DNA of 5,369 bases from Bacteroidota bacterium (GTDB lineage Bacteria; Bacteroidota; Bacteroidia; Chitinophagales; Chitinophagaceae). Every line of letters begins with the position of its first letter. Positions within the stretch are counted from its first letter, which is position 1. The position numbers and the translations under genes were made by a program. The stretch is from assembly GCA_028877045.1 (NCBI GenBank), contig JAGWPQ010000067.1, positions 1-5,369 on the forward strand, in the 5' to 3' direction. The notes beneath the pieces were generated by a model. The model ran no database searches. It worked only from the letters and a program-made list of their open reading frames with translations, and was not told the origin of the DNA. Positions 1 through 5,369 of the stretch are shown one piece after another.

Positions 1-56
1 ACAAAACAAATATTGCACAATAAAGCAACTCTGCCTACAAATAAAAGCCAACGCAT
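1..56 (-). CDS. Probable N-terminus of a small hydrophobic (membrane) protein, cut by the window edge
   Basis: On the minus strand an ATG at 56-54 opens a frame that stays open to the window edge and gives MRWLLFVGRVALLCNICF. It starts with one positively charged residue followed by a strongly hydrophobic stretch, as expected of a first membrane helix or uncleaved signal anchor. The pattern recalls the starts of short hypothetical membrane proteins in Bacteroidota, but only 18 codons are visible and no family can be named. It would be transcribed divergently from the YfhO gene across a 54-bp A/T-rich spacer (57-110). That spacer contains TATTTTG on the minus strand (78-72), one base short of the Bacteroidota -7 consensus TAnnTTTG. 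The competing reading is a plus-strand gene tail in frame 1 that ends in TGA at 112-114. Which is real cannot be decided from this fragment. Confidence 0.42.
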   Translation of the reverse strand, partial: MRWLLFVGRVALLCNICF

Positions 57-110
57 AAAAATTATTTTGTTCAAAATAGCATTAATTTGCCAATCGCTTA
101 AAATAGAAAT

Positions 111-2591
111 ATGAAAAATTTTCAGTGGAAAACACTCCTGCCCCATTTAATTGCCATTATTGTATTTGCATTGATCGCAATCATTTATTGCAAGCCTGCA
201 TTTGACGGAAAAGTCTTACAACAAAGTGATGTTAACCAGTGGAAAGGAATGGCGCAGGATCTGGTGAATTACAAAGAGAAACATGGTAATTATCCTTTAT
301 GGAATAATAATCTGTTTGGCGGTATGCCCGCATACCAGATCATTTTAGAAACAAGCAATCCAATTTCGGTTGGATATTTTCATCCATTATTTTTATTATT
401 TCTTCCAAAGCCTGTTGGGTTTTTCTTTTTATTGTGTATCTCTTTTTATTTTTTAAGTCAGGTTTTACAAATAAAACCGTGGCTGGGAATATTGGGAAGT
501 ATTGCTTATGCTTATTCAACTTTCAGCGAAATAATTGTTTCTGTTGGTCACGATACACAAATGCTGGCATTGGGTTATGTACCTGCATTGCTGGGTGCAT
601 TGTGGCTCATCTATCAAAAAAAATATTGGTGGGGAGCGGCATTAACGGCGTTGTTGAGTGCATTATTAATTGCACAAAATCATTTGCAGATAACCTATTA
701 TTTTTTGATCGTTGCAACATTCATGACCATTGGTTTTATCATTCAATGGATCAAAGCAAAAGAATATAAACATTTGGCAACTGCATTAATCATTGCGATT
801 GTTGCCGGTGGAATTGGTGCTGCATGCAATGCGGTAACATTGGCTACCACCAATGATTACAGCAAAGCCACCATGCGAAATGGTTCATTAATCATTGATT
901 CTACTTCTGCAACGGGAACAAAAAAATCAACAGGCTTGCCTATTGATTATGCATTTGGCTGGAGCTATGGAAAGATGGAAACATTTACTTTAATTGTTCC
1001 GGGGATTTATGGCGGTGGCGGAACCGACAGGTTTCCCGAAAACTCTGCATTCATTCAGAAGTTAACCGAGAAAGGCGCATCAGAAGAACAGGCTCAACAA
1101 ATAGCCGGACAAATGGGAACCTATTGGGGCGCACAACCATTTACGGGTGGCCCTGTTTATTTAGGTGCCGTAATATGTTTGTTGTTTTTATTTGGAATGG
1201 TTTATATCAAATCACAACATAAATGGTGGATATTGGCAGCAGTTGTCACTGCTATCTTAATGAGCTGGGGTAAGAATTTTATGGCTTTCAATACTTTTCT
1301 GTTTGATCATTTGCCTTTGTACAATAAATTTCGCGTACCCACCATGACATTGGTGATCCCGCAATTATTATTTCCGATTGTTGCCATGCTTGCACTGCAA
1401 CAATTTTTCTTTGATGAAAAAAATAAAGAAGATGCAATCAAAAAATTAAAACTAACAAGTTACATAACCGGCGGATTGATTGTTTTGTTAGGATTGATTT
1501 ATTTAAGTTTGGATTATGTTGGTATAAACGATACACAATTAAAAACTTATCTCACACAATTATTACAAGGCAATGCAACAGAAAGCAATTCATTGTACCG
1601 TGCATTTCAGCAAGACAGGCAAACCATTTTCGGTAAAGATCTGATCAGAACAATCATATTTTTATTGGCATCTTTAGCTGTGTTATGGCTGTTCATCAAA
1701 AATAAATTAAAAGCAACTTATGCATTGGCTGCAATGTTATTATTAAGTTCGATCGATCTGTTAACTGTTGGCAGAAGATATTTGAACGAAAATAATTTTC
1801 AGGATGAAACAGACATGAATGAAAATTATTTTAAACCAACACCTGCTGAAGCTTCTATTTTAAAAGATACAAGTTATTACCGTGTTTTAAATTTATCGCA
1901 AGATGTTTTCAATGATGCCCTTACGTCGTATCATTTTCATTCCATTGGTGGTTATCATCCTGCGAAACTCAGTATTGTAGAGGATCTCCTCAATTATCAA
2001 TTACGCAAACAGACCATTAATTTACACGTGTTGGACATGCTCAACACAAAATATGTGCTTACTGTCGACAATAAAAACAATCAGCAAATTGTTCAGGAAA
2101 ACTCAGGAGCATTGGGTGCCTGCTGGTTTGTAAAAACTATTCAGTTCGAAAAAAATCCGGCTGCAGTGATGAAGGCATTGAACAATTTTAATCCAAAAGA
2201 TACAGCATTGGTAGAAGAAAAATATAAAGCACAATTGAATGATGCCGTTCAGTTCGATTCAACTGCATCTATTAAATTAATTAAGAACGACAATGATTTT
2301 ATTGAATATAAATCATCAGGCAAGGGAAATCAGTTTGCGGTATTCAGCGAAATTTTTTATGACAGAGGATGGAAAGCTTATATTGATGGAAAGGAATCTC
2401 CTATCATTCAAACCAATTATGTTTTGCGTGGTATGATGATACCGGGTGGTGATCATAAAATTACTTTCGAATTTAAGCCTGCATCTTTTTATAACAGTTC
2501 GAAAGCTGCATTGATCGCATCGGCATTGGTTTGGTTATTATTGATCGCCGCAGTGTTACAATCTTTCAGAAAAGAAAAAATTAAAGCATAA
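111..2591 (+). CDS. YfhO family multi-spanning membrane protein (GT-C-like, probable glycosyl transfer)
   Basis: The protein has 826 residues, the usual size for YfhO proteins of Bacteroidota. By eye there are about 13 membrane helices: near 8-28, 90-117, 124-143, 152-168, 172-190, 193-214, 221-245, 348-366, 371-386, 411-432, 449-467, 511-529, 533-554, and a last one at 797-816. The first outer loop carries QQSDVNQWKGMAQD (37-50), whose Asp40 sits where GT-C enzymes place their catalytic acid, followed by PLWNNNLFGGMPAYQ (62-76). Other family-like blocks are GWSYGKMETFTL (283-294), YWGAQPFTGGPVYLG (338-352), FRVPTM (407-412) and HSIGGYHPAKL (610-620). A soluble, probably extracytoplasmic domain (about 555-795) ends with a beta-rich segment around YDRGWKAYIDG (750-760). 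In Firmicutes, YfhO homologues are tied to glycosylation of lipoteichoic acid; the substrate here is unknown. The start is supported by the helix directly after MKNFQWK and by an A-rich leader without a Shine-Dalgarno site. The next gene follows after 4 bp. Family assignment is firm; function is inferred. Confidence 0.93.
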   Translation: MKNFQWKTLLPHLIAIIVFALIAIIYCKPAFDGKVLQQSDVNQWKGMAQDLVNYKEKHGNYPLWNNNLFGGMPAYQIILETSNPISVGYFHPLFLLFLPKPVGFFFLLCISFYFLSQVLQIKPWLGILGSIAYAYSTFSEIIVSVGHDTQMLALGYVPALLGALWLIYQKKYWWGAALTALLSALLIAQNHLQITYYFLIVATFMTIGFIIQWIKAKEYKHLATALIIAIVAGGIGAACNAVTLATTNDYSKATMRNGSLIIDSTSATGTKKSTGLPIDYAFGWSYGKMETFTLIVPGIYGGGGTDRFPENSAFIQKLTEKGASEEQAQQIAGQMGTYWGAQPFTGGPVYLGAVICLLFLFGMVYIKSQHKWWILAAVVTAILMSWGKNFMAFNTFLFDHLPLYNKFRVPTMTLVIPQLLFPIVAMLALQQFFFDEKNKEDAIKKLKLTSYITGGLIVLLGLIYLSLDYVGINDTQLKTYLTQLLQGNATESNSLYRAFQQDRQTIFGKDLIRTIIFLLASLAVLWLFIKNKLKATYALAAMLLLSSIDLLTVGRRYLNENNFQDETDMNENYFKPTPAEASILKDTSYYRVLNLSQDVFNDALTSYHFHSIGGYHPAKLSIVEDLLNYQLRKQTINLHVLDMLNTKYVLTVDNKNNQQIVQENSGALGACWFVKTIQFEKNPAAVMKALNNFNPKDTALVEEKYKAQLNDAVQFDSTASIKLIKNDNDFIEYKSSGKGNQFAVFSEIFYDRGWKAYIDGKESPIIQTNYVLRGMMIPGGDHKITFEFKPASFYNSSKAALIASALVWLLLIAAVLQSFRKEKIKA

Positions 2592-2595
2592 TTAA

Positions 2596-3717
2596 ATGGT
2601 ATTGCTCGGCATTGTTTCGTACAAAATTTTTCCGGCACGTTTGGGCGGGCAAAAAGGTATTGCCGATTTCTATCAATTCATTTCAAAAGAATGCGATGTT
2701 GTTTTAGCAACATCAACTGATAACAAGGAAATCACTGAATCTCCGTTTAAGATCTATAATTTTTTATTCAACCAATGGAAAGGATTTTTAAATGTATTTT
2801 ATATTCCAAAACTAATTACTACCATCCGAAAACATAAAGTGGACCTGATTTTGATCGAACACAGTTACTTTGGTATATTCGGAATTTTACTTAGGTCTTT
2901 AACAGGGAAACCTTTTGTGATTCATTCGCACAATATTGAATCGCATCGTTTTCTTGTTGCCAAAAGAAAATGGTGGCGTCTTTATGTGCGCTACGAAATC
3001 TTTGTTCATCAACAGGCAAACTTCAGTTTTTTTAAATGTCATGAAGACAGAGATTGGGCTGTTGAACAATGGCATATTGCCCCCGAAAAATGTATGGTGG
3101 TTACTTATGGAACACATATTCATGAAACACCTGCATTGGAAGAAAAAAAATTGTGCCGCGAAAAAATATTGCAATTGCATTCTGTAAAAGAAGATGAAAC
3201 TATTTTCTTGTTTAACGGTTCATTAAACTACACACCTAATATTGACAGCCTGAATATTATTATTCAATACCTCATTCCTATTTTACAAAAAACAGATTTT
3301 AGATTTAAAATAATTATTTGCGGAGATTTTTTATCGCATGAATTAAAAGATCAAATGGCATTGCTGCCTCAAATCATTTTTACAGGTTATGTTCCCGACA
3401 TTAATTTATATTTCAAAGGATGCGATGCTTTTTTAAACCCATCGGTTTTAGCAACAGGTATCAAAACAAAACTGGTAGAAGCACTGGCCAATGATCTGAC
3501 AATCATTTCAACCCGTTCGGGTGCACGTGGCATTGATGAAACGATCACCAAAGAAAAAATGATACTGGTTGAAAATGCTGACTGGCAAAGTTTTGCAGCC
3601 GAAATGATCAAAATAAAGATCAGAAAAGGATTTACCACACCTCAGGAATTTTATAATAGCTTTTATTGGGGAAATATCGTTGCAAGAGCGAAAGCCCGTT
3701 TGCAGGAACTGATTTAA
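2596..3717 (+). CDS. GT4-type (GT-B fold) glycosyltransferase
   Basis: This 373-residue protein has the two-domain layout of retaining GT-B glycosyltransferases. The N-terminal acceptor domain begins with a beta strand and a glycine-rich loop, LGIVSYKIFPARLGGQKG (4-21). It also holds DLILIEHSYFG (83-93) and the typical strand and turn FVIHSHNIES (107-116). The C-terminal nucleotide-sugar domain starts near 203 with FLFNGSLNYTPNIDSL (204-219), then FKIIICGDF (237-245), IIFTGYVPDINLYFKGCDAFLNPS in two stretches (260-283), and the donor-site segment GIKTKLVEALAND (288-300). Lys290, Lys292 and Glu295 there are the likely donor-binding residues. The first Glu of the classical E-x7-E pair is Thr287, as in many GT4 subgroups. 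There is no signal peptide or membrane helix, so it probably works at the cytoplasmic membrane face. The ATG lies 4 bp after the YfhO stop, with no promoter between, so the two are probably co-transcribed. Sugar donor and acceptor cannot be told from the sequence. Confidence 0.9.
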   Translation: MVLLGIVSYKIFPARLGGQKGIADFYQFISKECDVVLATSTDNKEITESPFKIYNFLFNQWKGFLNVFYIPKLITTIRKHKVDLILIEHSYFGIFGILLRSLTGKPFVIHSHNIESHRFLVAKRKWWRLYVRYEIFVHQQANFSFFKCHEDRDWAVEQWHIAPEKCMVVTYGTHIHETPALEEKKLCREKILQLHSVKEDETIFLFNGSLNYTPNIDSLNIIIQYLIPILQKTDFRFKIIICGDFLSHELKDQMALLPQIIFTGYVPDINLYFKGCDAFLNPSVLATGIKTKLVEALANDLTIISTRSGARGIDETITKEKMILVENADWQSFAAEMIKIKIRKGFTTPQEFYNSFYWGNIVARAKARLQELI

Positions 3718-3784
3718 AAACTGAATTAAGCCCTTAACCTTGAAATCCCTCCTTCTCTCACCGAAATAAAAGAAGGCAAGTGGC

Positions 3785-3826
3785 GATGCTATCAAAAAAA
3801 ACTCCACCAAAAAGCATTTTTGTTTT
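3785..3826 (+). terminator. Weak candidate terminator after the glycosyltransferase gene
   Basis: GATGCT (3785-3790) can pair with AGCATT (3813-3818) in six pairs, one of them G-U, around a 22-nt loop, and the T-rich stretch TTTTGTTTT follows directly (3818-3826). The position, about 70 bp after the stop at 3717, suits the end of the operon. The stem is short and the loop long, so this is only a candidate. A second small stem, CCTTCT (3751-3756) with AGAAGG (3771-3776), lies closer to the gene but lacks a T-run. Confidence 0.22.
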
Positions 3827-3939
3827 CCCGTATATGGTCTTATATGGATATAGCTTTACAGCTTTTCTCGGTATAGAATGACATATATAAAAGGGTATAT
3901 AACCTCATCCTACTTATGTTATGTATACTCCAGTTTCTT

Positions 3940-3994
3940 ATATAAGCCACATATAAGCTACATATAAGCCACATATAAGCTACATATAAGCTAC
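3940..3994. repeat. Five tandem copies of an 11-bp unit, ATATAAGCYAC
   Basis: Five uninterrupted 11-bp units start at 3940, 3951, 3962, 3973 and 3984. All match ATATAAGCYAC; the only variable base is position 9, which reads C, T, C, T, T in order. The alternation suggests growth by duplication of a 22-bp pair plus one extra unit. The 11-bp period is not a multiple of three, so this is not a protein repeat, but it is close to one helical turn and would place each unit on the same DNA face. Single copies of the reverse-oriented core CTTATATG occur at 3839-3846 and 4054-4061. The array lies about 220 bp after the glycosyltransferase stop and 470 bp before the peptidase start. Function is unknown: possibly a protein-binding array, part of a dispersed repeat family, or a neutral microsatellite. 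Confidence 0.92.
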
Positions 3995-4020
3995 TCCTAA
4001 TAGGAGTAAGTTATATATGG
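3980..4020. repeat. Inverted repeat abutting the tandem array
   Basis: TACTCCTA (3992-3999) and TAGGAGTA (4001-4008) form a perfect 8-bp inverted repeat around a single A at 4000. The symmetry extends imperfectly to 20-nt arms (3980-3999 and 4001-4020) with 16 of 20 positions complementary, plus one possible G-U pair in RNA. The left arm contains all of the last 11-bp unit, and the right arm carries a diverged inverted copy of it (TTATATATGG). As RNA the tip could fold as a stem of TACTCC with GGAGTA around the loop TAATA. No T-run follows, so it is not a standard terminator. Confidence 0.8.
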
Positions 4021-4156
4021 TTTATATGCGATTTTCACTTGTATTATCCCTAACTTATATGGCAATATCATAGCTATCGATCATAGCGAAACTACCCTTC
4101 AACCATGGCAAGTGTAGCGAAGTGCAATGGCTTTTACAGGCAGTATTGCAGGCTTA

Positions 4157-4170
4157 TGGGTATATACCCA
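4157..4170. repeat. Perfect 14-bp palindrome TGGGTATATACCCA
   Basis: TGGGTATATACCCA reads the same on both strands without any spacer, as expected of a site for a symmetric dimeric DNA-binding protein. A related but imperfect form, GGGTATATAACC, is present at 3893-3904. It lies about 300 bp before the M16 peptidase start, rather far for a simple operator, and inside the broken open frame 4127-4312. It could equally be chance in A/T-rich DNA or a part of the neighbouring repeat element. Confidence 0.55.
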
Positions 4171-4465
4171 AAAAGGCATGGATAAAATACAATTATCTGT
4201 ACAAAAGGCTGCTGTGCTGCTAACGATCAAGCAATAGATTGATCCGGATAACAGGTTAAGCAACAATACCTTATTTAATAAAACAGCTGTTGGTGAAGAC
4301 ATAAATAATTAAACCCGTATTAAAATGCAGGCTGTTTTGCTATAATATGAAGGCAGGTTTTTCGTAATATCTATTAAGTCTTTCACAAAATTTTAGCAAC
4401 ATTTATATTAAATTAATTTAATTATTAAATCTTTTTGAATTACTTTCAAATTACAAACATATTTT

Positions 4466-5369
4466 ATGAATTCACAAAAAACCCTATCACCCTTTTTTGC
4501 ATTTGCATGCTTTTGTTTAATCCCGTTTATTCATCTGAATGCACAAAGCAAAATTGCAGCACCCGAAAAACTTGCAACAGTTGAAGGTGTAACCGAATAC
4601 AAATTAGCCAACGGTTTACAGGTTCTTTTAGTACCTGATGCAAGCATTAGCAATGTTGTTGTTAATATTGTTTACCATGTTGGTTCCAGGATGGAAGGCT
4701 ATGGCGAAACAGGCATGGCTCATTTGCTCGAACACATGTTATTTAAAGGTTCCAAAAAGTTTTCAAGTATTAAGCAAACGATTGCCGACAAAGGTGCATT
4801 TGCCAACGGAACTACCTGGTATGACAGAACTGATTATTTTGAGGTGCTTCCTGCATCAGACAGTAATCTTCGCTGGTCATTAGAAATGGAATCGGACAGG
4901 ATGGTTAATTCATTAATGAAAAAAGAAGATCTCCAAAAAGAATTTTCGGTAGTAAGAAATGAGTTTGAATCGGGTGAAAATTATCCCGACAGAATTTTGC
5001 AGGAACGAATTCTCTCTACCATGTATTTATGGCATAACTACGGCAAAAGCACAATTGGAAGTAAAGAAGATATTGAAAGAGTTCCTATCGAAAACCTGAC
5101 ACAATTTTATAAAAAGTTTTATCAGCCTGATAATGCAACTTTAATTGTTGGCGGCAAATTTGACAATAAAAAAACATTGCAATGGATCAATGAATTATTT
5201 GGTTCAATCCCAAAACCAAAAAGAATTATTCAGGCAGATTATACCGTAGAACCTGTGCAGGACGGCGAACGTTATGTTGAGCTGAAACGCAATGGTGATA
5301 TGCAATACATTGGAGTTGGATACCATACAACAGCATTTGCCGATAAAGATTATGCAGCCAATGATGCAT
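4466..5369 (+). CDS. Exported M16 family zinc metallopeptidase (pitrilysin/insulinase type), 3' end beyond the window
   Basis: The first 301 codons are present and the frame is open at the right edge. Residues 1-26 form a signal peptide with a hydrophobic core (FFAFACFCLIPFIHL, 10-24) and a likely signal peptidase I cut after LNA (24-26). The M16 domain starts near residue 44 with YKLANGLQVLLVPD (45-58). It carries the inverted zinc motif HLLEH (86-90), where His86 and His90 bind zinc and Glu89 is the catalytic base. The third ligand is Glu166 in VVRNEFE (162-168), 76 residues after His90, the expected distance. The next domain begins around LTQFYKKFYQPDNATLIVGG (211-230). All catalytic residues are intact, so an active periplasmic or envelope peptidase is expected. 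Bacteroidota members are often single-domain proteins of about 400 residues or double ones of about 900; which applies cannot be seen. The start is fixed by the signal peptide. The leader has no Shine-Dalgarno site. The gene is monocistronic with respect to its left neighbour, 748 bp away. Confidence 0.95.
   Translation, partial: MNSQKTLSPFFAFACFCLIPFIHLNAQSKIAAPEKLATVEGVTEYKLANGLQVLLVPDASISNVVVNIVYHVGSRMEGYGETGMAHLLEHMLFKGSKKFSSIKQTIADKGAFANGTTWYDRTDYFEVLPASDSNLRWSLEMESDRMVNSLMKKEDLQKEFSVVRNEFESGENYPDRILQERILSTMYLWHNYGKSTIGSKEDIERVPIENLTQFYKKFYQPDNATLIVGGKFDNKKTLQWINELFGSIPKPKRIIQADYTVEPVQDGERYVELKRNGDMQYIGVGYHTTAFADKDYAANDA

Larger units (their letters stand above)
3718..4465. other. 748-bp intergenic region with a repeat element and no convincing gene
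   Basis: No frame here has the length or protein character of the neighbouring genes. The left part (3718-3826) holds short inverted repeats that might end transcription of the glycosyltransferase operon. The middle (about 3830-4075) is very rich in TATAT, CATATAAG and CTTATATG words and includes the five-copy 11-bp tandem array and an inverted repeat. The right part (about 4080-4320) is of more ordinary composition. It contains a perfect 14-bp palindrome and an open frame (4127-4312) broken by one TAG. The last 140 bp (4320-4465) are A/T-rich and must hold the promoter of the M16 peptidase gene, but no clear TTTG/TAnnTTTG pair can be picked out. The change in composition within the gap suggests an inserted or decayed element; this is inference. 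Confidence 0.75.

Noticed and set aside
1..114. Plus-strand frame 1 open from base 1 to TGA at 112-114, as the tail of an upstream gene overlapping the YfhO ATG
   Set aside because: The 37 codons include five ATA and give a lysine- and isoleucine-rich peptide typical of A/T-rich non-coding DNA. The minus-strand reading looks more like a real protein start. The alternative is kept in the findings.
3726..3737. TTAAGCCCTTAA hairpin as a terminator just after the glycosyltransferase gene
   Set aside because: The arms are only 5 bp with a 2-nt loop and no T-run follows, so it would not form a stable terminator.
3508..3810. 100-codon minus-strand open frame over the end of the glycosyltransferase gene
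   Set aside because: Two thirds of it is antisense to the conserved donor domain of the glycosyltransferase, so it is a shadow frame.
3940..3994. CRISPR array
   Set aside because: The 11-bp units are contiguous without spacers, far shorter than CRISPR repeats, and no cas gene is nearby.
4099..4302. 67-codon minus-strand open frame in the intergenic region
   Set aside because: Its peptide is unlike a folded protein and matches no family I know. It lies antisense to the better-looking broken plus frame and covers the palindrome.
4341..4346. TATAAT hexamer as a promoter -10 box
   Set aside because: The main sigma factor of Bacteroidota recognises TTTG/TAnnTTTG rather than TTGACA/TATAAT, and no suitable -35 partner is present. 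In A/T-rich DNA this hexamer is common by chance.
4430..4437. TCTTTTTG as the -7 box (TAnnTTTG) of the M16 peptidase promoter
   Set aside because: It differs from consensus in the conserved TA and has no TTTG box at the expected distance upstream. The spacing to the ATG at 4466 would fit, but the support is too thin for a feature.

Overview
The window looks like part of a chromosome from the phylum Bacteroidota, most likely near the Chitinophagaceae. This is inferred from the low GC content, the A/T-rich leaders without a Shine-Dalgarno sequence, and the type of proteins encoded. No rRNA, tRNA, CRISPR array, transposase or phage gene was found.

Layout. At the left edge (1-56) there is probably the start of a minus-strand gene for a small hydrophobic protein, separated by 54 bp from the first complete gene. 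Bases 111-2591 encode a large multi-spanning membrane protein of the YfhO family. Four bases later, 2596-3717 encode a GT4-type (GT-B fold) glycosyltransferase, and the two almost certainly form an operon. A 748-bp stretch without a convincing gene follows (3718-4465). From 4466 to the right edge runs the first 301 codons of an exported M16 zinc metallopeptidase with complete metal-binding residues.

How the genes work together. YfhO proteins resemble GT-C enzymes, which take sugars from polyprenyl-phosphate carriers outside the membrane. The GT4 enzyme would act on the cytoplasmic side with a nucleotide-sugar. A joint role in a cell-surface glycan or glycolipid is reasonable, but the substrate cannot be read from the sequence. 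The peptidase is a separate transcription unit on the same strand with no evident link to the glycan genes.

The most unusual part is the gap. It carries five exact-length 11-bp tandem repeats (3940-3994). An 8-bp perfect inverted repeat abuts them, extendable to 20-nt imperfect arms. Copies of the reverse-oriented core CTTATATG lie on both sides. Further right are a 14-bp perfect palindrome (4157-4170) and an open frame interrupted by one TAG that may be a gene relic. Together these look like a non-coding repeat element of unknown function. The window holds no clear new multi-gene system.
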